From NCBI GenBank assembly GCA_014706385.1, contig JACGZH010000004.1, positions 620,001-684,000 on the forward strand: a stretch of DNA of 64,000 nt, written 5' to 3'. This document shows, piece by piece, positions 9,938 to 22,479 of the stretch (position 1 is the first letter of the stretch; each line of letters opens with the position of its first letter). Under the pieces are notes generated by a model that saw only the letters and a program-made list of their open reading frames with translations, was not told the origin of the DNA and did not search any database. This stretch comes from Phaffia rhodozyma (lineage: Eukaryota; Basidiomycota; Tremellomycetes; Cystofilobasidiales; Mrakiaceae). The position numbers and the translations under genes were made by a program.

Positions 9938-12900
9938 ATGTACCCCCATCATCACGCTCATTACTTTCCTCTGCCTCCTAATCAGGCCGACCAGACGGCA
10001 TCTTCTTCGTTGTCATCCAAAATGGACCAGTCGTTTACAAGAGATCCCTTCCATGCCTCTACTCGGATGACATCTCAGTCACTTTACCCAACCAATCTCG
10101 CTCCGGTTCAACAGTACCCGTCCGCGTCAGCTCAACAACACTCTTCAGCTCCGACTCAACTAGAGCCGTCTCATATGTTGTATCCCAAACCGGCTGCCCC
10201 ATCCAGACCTACTGCGGCTCAAGCATATCAGCACCACTCTCGCTATTTACGCGTGCACATGTACACTCCAAACTTCCTTCCCGCCGGCCTCGTCGGTAGA
10301 GATCCGGTCAACAATCGCCCACAAGAGCTTCACGTCGAATGCACCCTCTTTCCGGCCCCTGGCCGGGGTTTTGTACCCTCCACTTCGTTCCCTTCTTCTC
10401 AGCCGACGAGTCCGATGAGCGCGTTCCCAGTGACAACCGTGGCAACGATGATCAGGTTATGTTTCGCAAACATGCCTTTGGCCACCCAGGTTGTTCGGTC
10501 CACCAGACCTTCGTCAATCGCTAGTGCTGCCGGTCCGTCCCCTCCAGGCTCTCAGGAATTAAGACTGTCATGTGCCATTCCCAACTGGAACGATGTGGTT
10601 GAGTCGAGCCCAAAATTAAGGCTAGGTGGAATGCAAGGTAAAGTAAGCCTGTTTGTGGAAGTCATGGGTGATCACCAAGGCGGGCCCGGCCCGGAAAGAG
10701 TTTTGGAGAGAATTTGGTTTGGCGAATTTGAATACATGCATGATGAGCAGCAACCACACAACAGAGGCTTCTCGTGGACAAACAGTCAGTTCCTCATCCC
10801 GATCGTTCTCTTGATGGGAACAATTAAAGCCCAGTCTAGTTCTTACCATGTATGCATACACCTCTTCTTCTACTCTTTATTCTTTTAGGCTTTGACGCCC
10901 CTTCAAAGGGACTCGAACCGTCCCTTGATGTTCGGTTCGTCAAACGGCCGGGATCTCCACTCTCTTCTCCGCGGCAGCAGCCTCCAGGAACCCAGCCCTT
11001 TCCGTCTACCTCATCAGTTGATCCTAATAGTCTTGACCGGTGTCCACCTACGCAGTATCAATCCCCTTCTGGCACTATCAACCCTCACGCTCAACGTTCC
11101 GCCTACGCTCCTCACGGCGGATCATATCCTCCTCCCCAACAATTTCCCAATCAGCCGGTCGCGTATTCATCCTCTGGACCGTATGCAACACAGACTCAAT
11201 ATCCTCACCAACCTTCTCAGTCGGGTCACTTAGGTTACCAGCCCTCGCCATCCCAAGGACAGCCAGAAAGGCATGTCGTTCGGGCTCAGGTGTCTGATAG
11301 CTTCGGCTTTGTAGAGAGTGGAGATGAAGGGAAGGGTGAGAGAGGGCTCAACGTAGAACTGGGAATGTCGAGCAGGCCTTGTGCGTCTCAAGTGTTCTGT
11401 TCTCTCTCTCTCTTCTCCTCCCTGAGTATGCTGGACACTGAATCATGTCTCCTCTTGCTACTATTTTTGGCTCCAAAGACTACCAGCCGAATCCTCCTCC
11501 TTCTATGACATCCACCCAACACACTTCTCCTGCGGAGCTTGGCATAAACTCACAGGCTCCTATTATTTCTTCTCAGACACATCCATCTCCTTATCCTTCA
11601 GCAGGGCCCGGCTCTGCGGGGTCTAATCAAAGTTCTCACATCCGGCATCTTAGTGCTTCTAATCAATCGGTATCCTCACCTGGTTCTGCCTTCGGTTCGA
11701 TGCAGATTGGAGGAGACAGAAACAATCCTAACGCTCCACGGGCTCATACCGGTCGAGCCGATTGGGGAGCTCCATCCTCTGCTCCTGGACAAAGCACTGG
11801 ATCCAATCCGTCACCTCACGGGATGACTCCAGACCACTATAGTCAAGCATATGCACCTTCGCCTGCATATGCCAGTCAAAACACGCCTCCATCTCTAGTC
11901 ACCCCGTCGTCCTTGAGATCGTCAGCTCAAGACCCAAAAGCGATCGCCCCGATAAAACCTCCTGTACAGAAGGGGGAGAACATTGGGATGGGAGAATTTC
12001 CTAGTGATGACGGGATGAGAGATCGTTCGAGCTCGACCTCAGGAACAGATCCTACGCTGACGCCTTCGAAAGGGGCGTTCGGAGGCCCGAAAGGCATCCA
12101 GTCAACCATGAAGGCTACGTTGGAACTACAGAGTGATCTTGGACTGATGGCTATCGGATGGTTCGTCCCCTCGGGTCTCTTCTTTGGCCGTCATGCTCGT
12201 TCTAAATTGCAGGTTTTTTTATATTTTAAAATACTACAGGAATCATGCAGAGTGGATCACCCGTCGGCGTCTCGTTCAGTTCTGGAGAAGGCAAGAAAGC
12301 CGTGTCATTCAGTCTACCTTCAGACCGATCAGCCAGGCAGACTATGTCGACAATTCTATCGTGATCAGTTGCATTTATAGGGATGATACCAACGAGTGCT
12401 ATGTGTGTCGAGCTTTCTTTCCGTCTCTGATCGGAGTATTTATGCTTGTCAGAGCGTCTGACTCTTCTTTCATGTAAACAGGTCACATCGGTCGATACAA
12501 TCTATCTGCTCGAAGCCCTCATCGGTACTCGATTCTCGGTTGAGGAGAAGAACCGGATCAGGAGAAACTTGGAGGGCCTCAAGCCAGAGACAATCTCGAA
12601 GAACAAGCCTGCGACTGAAGAGTTCTTCAAACTCATCATGGGACTTCCAAAACCAAAACCAAGAAATATTGAGAAAGACGTGCGTGCATCCTTCTGAAAT
12701 GTTTTGAGAAGGAAAGGAGAGAAGAAATTATGATTTATATCCTTATGGAACTCGTTATAACAATACAGGTGAAAGTCTTCAAATGGTCGCATATATCCGA
12801 TGCGTTGGTTAAGATCGTTGGAAAATACGTATGTGATCTATTTCGTATCGTCTTCCATGGTCTTTTCGCCCATCATGTGTCCTGACTGCTTTTCGATGGC

Positions 12901-13598
12901 GTGCCCCTTGGTAGTCGGTTGTCTATGATATCTCAGCTGTCCAGCAAACTCCGGTAAATATTGTTCCCGGTCCCCTTCGTCGGCCTCCAATCGACGGTTC
13001 ACAGCCAATTTTCTCTCTCTCTTCAGACAATGAAGATCTCACCGCTATGCCTTCCTTCCCATCACCAATGTCTTTCTCAATGCAGTCAACACCTCCGGGT
13101 TCTCGCTCAGCAGTTCCTCCGCAATCGGTCCCCAGACGTCCGTCCGTGTTTGCTTCAACCCTTCAATCTGGAATACATCAATTCCATCCACAGGGACAAC
13201 CTCCGTCCCAACAATCATCTTCAGCCGCACCAATGATTTCGAACGAATATGCGATGTCTCCTTACACTAACTCTCCGTTGACTGATCCTTTCGGTACCAC
13301 CCCATCCTTCCAACCGGGAGCTCCTTCTCCCTCTGTCGTGGGTTCTACTCGGTCAGAAGGTCGATCGTCAGACGCGACTTCGCTCGGTTTCGGGTTCGAT
13401 GACTTCTTCTCCTCTTCAGGCTCTACAGAGGCTTCTATGCCTTCGGGGATGACCACAGGTCCAGGCATGGGAACGGGCACCGGCCCGTTCTCTAGATCGT
13501 TCGGAAGCTCTTTTTCAAGTGAACGGTTCGTAGTTTCTTCCTTCTGTCGAGGGCGCTGTTTATTCTATCCCCTCGGCTCTCCTTTCAGCCATCAGTGA
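9938..13598 (+). CDS. MedA/Medusa-like developmental regulator
   Basis: The protein resembles the fungal MedA (medusa) family, nuclear regulators that control conidiation in Aspergillus and development in smuts. I chose the ATG at 9938 (MYPHHHAHYFPLPP). The N-terminal third has a conserved-looking segment (NRPQELHVECTLFPAPGRG, then WFGEFEYMHDE). A long Ser/Pro/Gln-rich disordered region follows. The signature C-terminal block spans about 12.2-12.9 kb over several exons: WITRRRLVQFWRRQE, TFRPISQADYVDNSIVISC, TSVDTIYLLEALIGTRFSVE, KPRNIEKDVKVFKWSHI and LVKIVGKYSVVYDIS. The tail is again Ser/Gly-rich. An intron at 13527-13587 is likely; with or without it the protein ends at the same TGA. The family call rests on the C-terminal block; the target genes are unknown. 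Confidence 0.8.
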
Positions 13599-14030
13599 TA
13601 GCTTACTCGAGATCGTTTGATTGGCTTTATAGACAGATTTGAAGTATCTTGAAATCCCTTTTCTGAAAAGTTCGGCCCGGACAAATCTAAGGCGCAAAAT
13701 TTTCCGCTTCTGGATCTAGATACCTTTTCATATTCGTTTTTTTGCCTGTTCTTTTCAAACCATATAATTTATTCGACTGATCACCTCCAAGCCAGAACTT
13801 TCTCGCTTATCTGTACATCATCATTGGCTTGGGGAGATCAAAGTCATACGGACTATCATCCTTCGGATATTTATTTTAGACACTGGTACTGGGCCCGCCA
13901 TGTACCATCTTCCGGAAATGTAAACAGATCATCAATGTATCTTCTAGACCGACGAATTGAGAAGAATAGTCGTAATCGCTCGCTAAACAAAAACAAGGTT
14001 GAACAAGGAAAAAAAAATCTCAAGAGTTGC
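13599..14030. other. convergent intergenic region
   Basis: This region lies between the stop codons of the MedA-like gene (plus) and MER3 (minus). It is AT-richer than its surroundings and holds both 3' ends. I see no gene in it. Confidence 0.5.
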
Positions 14031-17000
14031 CTAATCAACAATCCTTATACCCATGAGCCAATCGTCATCGTCAACATCAGAGAACTCGTCTCCTTGCTCC
14101 TCTGAATGGGTGTTTGTTTGGATCTTTAAGGCTGACGAAGGGCCAGCAGAGTTTGGATTCGAATTCAACAGGTCAACCGGGGTAAGAAGTGGGTTTGGAT
14201 GAGGCTCTATAAATATATATTGAATGATAATATATTTGATAGAATCATATTCAATCAAAATGAATGGTAGATAAAACAACAGAAGAAGACAAAACAAATC
14301 AATACAGTAAGTATAGAGTGAAACAGATGACGCATATGCTCTCAAGCAGAGGACATAGGCAGTCGATAAGGGACGAGGTTGAAGATAAAGAAATACTGAC
14401 TCGTACTTTGAATGTCTTTAGAACGCGATGGATTGTTCAAGTCAGAGAGGGCTCCTGACAGAAAGGCCGGGTGATAATCTCCAAACGCTTCGTGGTCATC
14501 ATCCTCGCCGTCGTCAATATCCAGGGGCATATTGCTTGTCTCTCTCTCTGCTGCTCTGTGATATTGAAATTGGATGTCTCTTGAATCATGGTCAGCTAAA
14601 TCCTTGGAGATGTCATCACTAGAGACTAGCTCAGAAGATATAGATGATCCTGGATGAAACAAGGGCTTATTAGAGAGCCGATTCACAGCAGAAGTACGGG
14701 GAAGAACGACGGTAGGTTTACGGTGACGGTTGGTCAGGTTGATAATCTCCTCTGAATCTTCTTCCTCAAGGAGGATATTGGCCGAGGACGGTAACGATGA
14801 TTCGAATGAGGGCTTGTATGCGAGCCGAGCGATCTTATTACGAGCTCTAGAAGAAAAGGAATCCTCTCGATTAAAAACTCCTGGATTGTCGGTTCCCGCT
14901 TCTTCTGGTTTCGACGCTGACATATCGATAGGTAGATCCAGACTTGCAATACAAGGAATCATGATAGCATAGTCAACATGATTTATCTATATGTAGCGCG
15001 GTACGTATAGTAGAAAGGACATACAACTTCCTCTTGACTGGATGCGTGACTGCAAGTGGCGCTTGTTGAGAGGGAGCGCGACCCGATTCATGGGATAGTT
15101 CTGGTAGGAATCGACCAGCCGCTTCAGTCTCTGAGAATCCGAATGCAGAATCTACATTATCCTAGGAGATGCACAGATGTTGAAGGATATTATCAGGAAT
15201 TGTAAAAGAGGGATTTCCAGGACTGATAGTTAACACTAACAACCTTATCCCAGACCTCAGTTCTGTTGCCAGAGTTTATTGCAGTTGACTTAACGACATA
15301 ATCTTGAGATGTCCTTGATTCAGTCGAAGTGGATACTTTTGGCCCGGAAGCAGAATTGCATCTACTGGAAAGTTTTCTGGGCACTTTGCCCTCACGACAG
15401 CTTTAGGTAGCAGTTGAAGGCGCTATCGTTAGCAAGCGATTGATGAATTGATAACTAGCTATGCCAATATCTTGCTCACCAAAGATGAGCACATATAGTT
15501 TTGTCTTTACACGGATGGGAACAGCTGCAAATATTTTGGTTTGAAAGCTATGAGTTAATGGATATATTAGAATCGTAATAACTGGACTTACTCTTCTCGA
15601 TCAGTCGGCAGTGTTATGTTCATAATGATTTCACGATTAAACTTCCCTGCAGATGAAAGTTCAAAAATGTTGTATCAACCATTACGCCATATCGTTGCTT
15701 ACGGCAGCGTGAACAGGTTTCGTACCAGGGTCTACTTCAGTATCATCATCGGTATGCAATGTCGTGATATCAATGGATTGGTCTATTTCTTGAACAGATG
15801 ACTCCTCTCGAGGTCGAGTGTCAGGAACGGGATATTCCTCCATACGAACATCGGGGTTGTATGTGGCAAATGCGCCGACACCCGCTGATGAATGACAGAC
15901 ATTGTCGGCCAAGATTGGAAATATACAGCAATACCAAAGAACTGAAGACACTTACCAATCTCATTGCCTTGCAAAGAAAACAGTTGGAAAAGTAAGAATC
16001 AATCGGCCAGTTCCGAGGAAGACATGAAAGAGACATACAAGTGACGCTGATAGACACAGACTCGCTGGGCTTGCTGAGCTTCATTGTGACGACGTACGAC
16101 TGAGGCTTCTTGACTAGAGACATCACACAGTCTTAGGTTCATACAAATCAGAGTGTTTGACAACTCATATCAGACATACAGTTCTTTATCGCGCTCTAAA
16201 ACATATCAAGATGATCGATCAGCATGATGAAGATTGCAGCGTCAGTACTAACAAGCAGGAATCTGATCGCACAATGCACGCACTTTTCTAAAATCGACAA
16301 GTATCATTTCGCTAGTCACAACCAAAGCTGAGATGCTCAGATACGGTAGAAACCCCTTCTTCTTGGCAGCTGCCTGAGATGTAACGGCTACCGTAATCTC
16401 TACACGATCATGTGTTGTCAGGAGAAGAGAACCATGCTCTATGAATGATGATGAATTTTAGAGATATTCCTGCGACTCACCTAAGCATACCTGCACAGGC
16501 TGCCTTCCTTTGAAAGTCTCAACAGATATCTCCCTTGATAATAAGATATGTATTGAGTGAACAGGAATCAAGCAATATTGATAAATTATATAAGAACGTA
16601 CTCTATTTCAAGCGAAAAGGTCGGCAGGGCTCTGATTTGATTGACGATCTAATATGAGGTGATGGTCTATCCTATCAGCGTATAATAGGATACTATTCGA
16701 TTAAATAGTACAAAGAAGATGCTTGCAAAACGATACAGACCTGAGTACCAAATGGAGGTTTTCTGTTCATCAACCGCTCGATACGATTTGGATCAGCTGC
16801 AAGTTCTTTGAAACTTGTGATTCTGAATGTATTTAATAGATTAACTTTGAGTTTACAAATGGCCAATTTGTTGAAAACGAAAAGAAAGACAAACTTGTTT
16901 TGTTGCAGTATTTTTAAAGCTTTTTCACCAAGCTTTTTATTTGATAGTACAAGTAGAATAAGCGATCACAGGTCAAGCGGTGCTGCACACAAACGACACG

Positions 17001-20000
17001 AGACGATGGCTCACTTTATCGATCTGTTTGAAAATGACGCTACCGAAATTCTCCCATGCCTTGGAGTTGGCAGCACGTAATAGCTCTAAGCCAAACTTGA
17101 CAATAGAACCGGAATTTCTCTCGACTCCAACCTGAACAATGGTTTGGGTAATTCGAGATGCGCTCCGGCTAGAGATTAATGATAGACGTCAAAGAGGTTG
17201 TGTTAAGTCTGATATGAATCACATCAAATTCGAAGAAAAGGCTTACAATACGGAAAGAGACTGCATCAAGATCGGCGCATCAATCTTGACTTCTGTGAGA
17301 GATCTACGATTTCAAAGAAAAAAGAGTTTAATGTATGAATTGATACAGTTGGTTGTATGCGAGAGCCTTAGACAGAACATACCCTCCGCCACAGATAGTC
17401 TATGGTGTGAATGATTGCGAGGTCATAAGCACGCTCCAAAGAGAGGACGGTACAATTGGTATCTACGGATTCAGTTACATACCTGAAATAGCACGAAGAT
17501 CTTGTCCCTTGGGTAAATAATTGAAGATATGATCCATATCAGCGTTCTTTCAAAGCGAACATCAAGTACAGAGTCCGATTAACGGATGGCGACCATTACA
17601 TACCTTGTACTCTTCATCTCTTTAGTTGGAAATCTCATATGCTCGCCCTTAGCCAGAGCACGATAGGCTGTTTTTTCATCATTTCTGAGTTTTAGATCAT
17701 CAAATCTATGGAAATTTGTAACATAACTATCAGTGAATATCAATCTTGATCATACAAGAAAATTAGACAGCCACATACTCCTGAGCATCGCAAAGACATT
17801 CAAGAAGGTCACGGAGAGTTACTTTGTCTGGTAGCGCAACAATCTTTTTCATCTAGACAAATGAGGGGTTTCTTAACAATCATCAGAACCACAGTGTTTC
17901 ACCAAGGTTTTTACTGGGTGCAAACTTCATGACGTACAGTTCCAAAAGAAATGTTATGTTTCGACATGAGGTTTCCTGTGGGAGTAATTAATATCTTCGA
18001 GTCTGGATTGCCCTCTTCCTCAAATGTAACTAAACCAGCCTTTTCGAGATTGTCGATGGCGCTCTTATTTATGAAGAAGATAGTATAAGTCTTGATGCAG
18101 GTTGAGATCACATTGGTAGATCACTCACAACACAGAACTTATCCAGAGCCTCGGTGGCACTTGAAGACTGCTCGATGATATCTTTACCTAAGTTTCTCAG
18201 ATAGTGGCTTGGGTTCTGAAGGATACGAAGATACAGGAACGAGCTGTGACAGACATGTATGTCAATATCGATCTTGCTATATCAAAAGCGATAAATGACG
18301 CTATGAGAATTCACCCCTTGATCCAAGTTTGTGCAGTAGCTCGAGAAGTAATGGTAGATAAAGCAATCTCGCTATTGATGTGTTCGGTCAGATGCTATAT
18401 AAAACAGTATATATCAGCAACAAGCACAGTATGATGCATCGAAACACGAAACAACTATGTTGCTTTACCTCATGAAGGCTTGATTCTAGGATGGTCTTTC
18501 CGCTGGAAAGCTGCTCGAACTGTTGAAATAGAAGCTTGAGCCCATACATTCGTCTAGAGAAAGGGTCAATCACTAAACTCGCCTTTAGTTGGGATGATGT
18601 ATCTGTCATGATTAACGCCAGTCCACTAGTATCAAATTGTGGACGGCCGGCACGGCCGATCACTGTCGTTTGATTCAGAAAAGGATGAGTAGGTAAAAAA
18701 TCTGCACATTGATGTGAAGATATGCGAAGCAGACCCACTCTGCAGCATATCTAGATCGCTGTAGTCGACCATCCCTTCCCCGGAGAACATCTTGGTTCCT
18801 AAAACTACCACAGTATGTGCAGCTATCAATCGGGCACGAACAAAGAAACCATCACAGAAGGGAGAATGAGACCAAATCATGATATGTTTATTTCATTTTG
18901 ACAGGAAAAGAGAGAGGAGAAAAAAAGAGTAAGACAGTATCACGTACGAAGATTAATGCCAACAGCGAGTGTTGAGGTGCACACAATGACCTTGATAGCT
19001 CCAGATAGATATGATGCTTCGACAAGCCGTCTGTCGTCAAGCTTGAAGAATGCCAAAACAAACAGTCGGTCATCACAAGAACAAGGTGTAATTGGTTGTG
19101 CAATCTTACCAATAAGCCGCCATGGTGAAAACATATTCCTTTCGGAGCTATCTCTGATCGTCCAAACAGCGCAGATGAATGTATCGCATGCGCGACGTTA
19201 ATAGACATAGTATATATGCAGAGGCGCAGAAGAGACGTACTTTGTAGTCTTGCATTCTGGAATACTCCCAAAGGACTTTGCAGCCTGCTCCAGGGCAGTT
19301 TATTTCCTCGGTCTGCCTCCTCTCCATACTGCTTGGCAAGCTGATCGGCGCAAGACATTGTAGAAACCCGAGTAGGACAGAAAACTAGGATTGGTTTACC
19401 CTCAGCATGAATAGTGAGCAGTTCAAACACTTTAGTTTCGAGAAACTTCGACAAGGAGAATAGTAGTCAATACATATATACTTGAGGATGAACATGTGTG
19501 TAGGAACTGCTTACTTTAGCGAAGATGAAGTGATTGGTTGTGTCCTTCTTCGGATATGCGATGATCACTTTCTTTAACGGGCACGGTCGATACTCATCAT
19601 CGAACTGAGAAAGAAGGTCTGTTATGAAGCTCCCAGATCGAATTGAAGATGCAATAAGAAGAGATTTACCTTAAAAACCTTCGCTGTCTGCGACTGAACT
19701 CCGCTATTGATATCAGAGATCTCAGTTCCTGCCATAGGACGCAGCCATCTTCCAACATCCTCGACATTGGGAACCTGTACAGAAAACGGACACTTTAGCG
19801 GGTCGAGACATGTGTATCAATATAAGATGCATTTTGAACAGGTTTACTGACCGTAGCACTAAGCGCGACCACCCGAACTGAATTCAGAGCTTTCATTCGG
19901 GACACAACCACTTCTAAGACAGCTCCACGTTTCTCCCTGAGGATATGAACTTCGTCGATTAGAAGCAGAGACTAAAATCAATAGAAGAACATTAGCTATG

Positions 20001-21974
20001 ATCATATACAAGGCATGTCTCGGTCGATGATACTGACAATGTGATTGGCGATCATAGATTCCCGAGCGGATGCTGTATTTTTCCTATCAGATATACGGAG
20101 AAACAAGCTAATATCAACATGTCAGAAGAAGAATTTTTAAACTGAGAGACAAGTTTACCATCTGGTCACTGAGTCCCATTTCTCGGGCTATGGAAAAACA
20201 AACCTTAGTGGTCTTAGTGATATGTGAAGAGGACATAAGATCAGTATGGCTTACAGTAGTAACTATCACACGAGCGTTCTGTACGCCTTTGAAAGCTTGT
20301 CCGCTCATATCGGTATCCCCGGTCAACTCAACGCCTGAGAGCAACATATCTGTTAGGCTTCAAGGGTCTTCTCTTGTGGAATTGGTTCGGCGAATGGAAA
20401 AAAGTCACAGAAGAACTTACACTGGACACCTATACCAGCGAACTTTTTGTTCCAATCATTGGCCTTCTCGGAACATAGAGCTTTAGTAGGGGCTAGATAT
20501 ACCGCCTTGCCGCTTCCTGTTGTCTCAAGCAGTCGTATTATGGCTAATTCAAAGATTACAGTCTTTCCACTTCCGGTTGGTGCTGATGTGACCAGGTCAG
20601 TTCTCACTGACTAATTCATTTGAAGCATCCAGTTGGTCCGATAAAGATTTGCAGAGCTCACCACATATAACCAGGTTCTCATCACTGTGTAGAGTCGCTT
20701 GCAAGCAGCGACTTTGAACTCGATTAAAAGCTCCAAAGCGGAACCATGATCGGTAGCGGTCGGCTTGATACAAGAAGAAGGAACGTCAGCAGTAAAAACG
20801 CAAATAACTGTTTGGCAGCTATAAGCATGGACTTACGCAGTGAGCTAACACAGACCAGGCCATCTAATGATTGGTTTGCTGCAGTCTCGTAAGAACGCGA
20901 AGAGACTGCCTGCTGATAGTGATTTTGTTTAATTAGGGGCGATCTACGATCTGTTAACCCGATGAACGGGGTGTCATGACGGTGCATATAGCTCAATATC
21001 GTATATTCGAGTGGTTCCATATGAAGTGAGAGTTCGCGTACCAGTGGGGCATTGTCTTTGTTGAGACAGAACTATTCGCAGACCACAGATTAGAGATACG
21101 AGATCAGATCTGTCAATGAGATCTAAATAGAGCATCCCATCAAAGAGGAAGGCCTCATACCTTTATCATCGATATTCCAAAGCTCTGGATCATCTGGAAA
21201 TTCTCCTTCAAACTCATCGATTTCAGCAGGTCGCCCGTATGTTGGATTTCGCTCGGATCGTATAGGGACACGGATTGCCGTGCTTCTTGCTTGTGATGGC
21301 TGTGGAGAAAGTTGCATAAGGTGAGAGTGGGTATATGCGCTATGATTATCTGAGACAAGACGAAGAGAGCTGTGATTTGTGCTAGCATGGCGGGCAGAGA
21401 GCTTGTTATCATGTAAGGATTGATATGCATCTTGGTCAGGAGAAGATGGATTATAAATGATTCCTAAATATAATATGACATAGACTGTCTTGTTAGAAAC
21501 AAATCGTAGAGAATACACTTGAAAGACTGAAAAAGGTAGATACCAGTGCTTTGACCATGTTCATTATACTCAGCAGGGATGTATTCGTTATGCTGACGTT
21601 GAGAGTACTTATGCGCTGAACCAAAGGCATTTTCTGATTCTAGAAACGCTCCGGAGTACCTGTACTCCCCTATATACCCCTCCGCATGACTATATGCGCT
21701 AGATGTTGAGTGGAAAGGCCGAGAATCTTGGTAAGAGGATTGAGATGGGGCCTTTGTATGTTGCTGAAAGCTTGAATGTTGAGCAACAGAGCTAGCACGT
21801 TCTTGAGCAAACCGCAACTGAGAGTAAGATGTGATGAAGCAAAGTATCTTGTCTTCAGCGATCCTTGCTTGCAGAAAACTTAAGAGAAGGTGGCAAGAAA
21901 GACATTAACTGCAAGACGAGCAGACCTACCTCCAGAGCTTCAAAAGTGAAGTCATCATCGCTAAAAGATTGCAT
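14031..21974 (-). CDS. MER3: meiotic DNA helicase MER3/HFM1
   Basis: MER3/HFM1 is a Ski2-like DNA helicase of the ZMM group that promotes interfering meiotic crossovers. The start is the ATG at 21972-21974 (MQSFSDDDFTFEALE, then an intron). After a Ser/Gln-rich N-terminus come FRFGAFNRVQSRCLQATL, Walker A (APTGSGKTVIFELAIIRLL), YLAPTKALCSEKANDW, the DEVH box in LLLIDEVHILREKRGAVLE, RVVALSAT, ILVFCPTRVSTMSCADQLAKQY, FHHGGL, IKVIVCTSTLAVGINL and MIGRAGRPQFDTSGLALIM. The Sec63 region includes PNRIERLMNRKPPFG. The C-terminal part (about 14.0-15.4 kb) is a poorly conserved acidic tail (LDIDDGEDDDHEAFGDYHP) ending DDDDWLMGIRIVD. More than 20 introns are needed. The helicase core is secure. That the acidic tail belongs to the same gene is inference, because I cannot exclude a separate gene downstream. 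Confidence 0.88.
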
Positions 21975-22479
21975 TACACAAAGATTGTCAAGCAAGAGAA
22001 GTTGGACACAAGATCTCAGTTAATGGGAAGTGTGATCAGTATGGTATGGGAGTGGTGAGCTTGATCAAGCGAAGTAAGTGAGAAGGTTAGTTGACAGGAA
22101 ACGCAGCAATATTGTGATCAAGTGTCTTATTGATGTTCCAAGCAATCAGGGCTGTTCAATGATCAGTCTTCCTCTTCTTCCTGTGTGACAGCAAAAGAAA
22201 CAAAATGATATGCAGAAAGAGCAGTTGATAGGAGAAAAAAAATACAAGTATAAAAATGTGAGCGAATGATCTAAACAGTTACGATTGTAAGGAGGATGGG
22301 TTGGAATCAAAATTTCAAACCGGTACAAAGCAGGTGATGAGATTTCTTCGAAACGAAAGAAATCCTGAATGTACTTTAATTCCCGATGTGTGTTGGCAGG
22401 AGCATCCGTGGTAACCATCTAAATGTATCAGTTGGTGATTTGTATCACTCAAAAACCAATAGGAACTGCTAAAAACCTT
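21975..22479. other. intergenic, MER3 promoter and 3' UTR
   Basis: About 500 bp lie between MER3 and the next minus-strand gene. An ATG-initiated open frame at 22146-22418 on the minus strand (starting MVTTDAPANTHRELKY) has no recognisable motif and could be chance or a missed terminal exon. Confidence 0.35.

Noticed and set aside
10890..10960. tRNA-like T-loop (ggttcgagtcc) on the minus strand
   Set aside because: Stem and loop spacing do not fit a T-arm, no other tRNA arms are present, and it lies in the MedA-like coding region.
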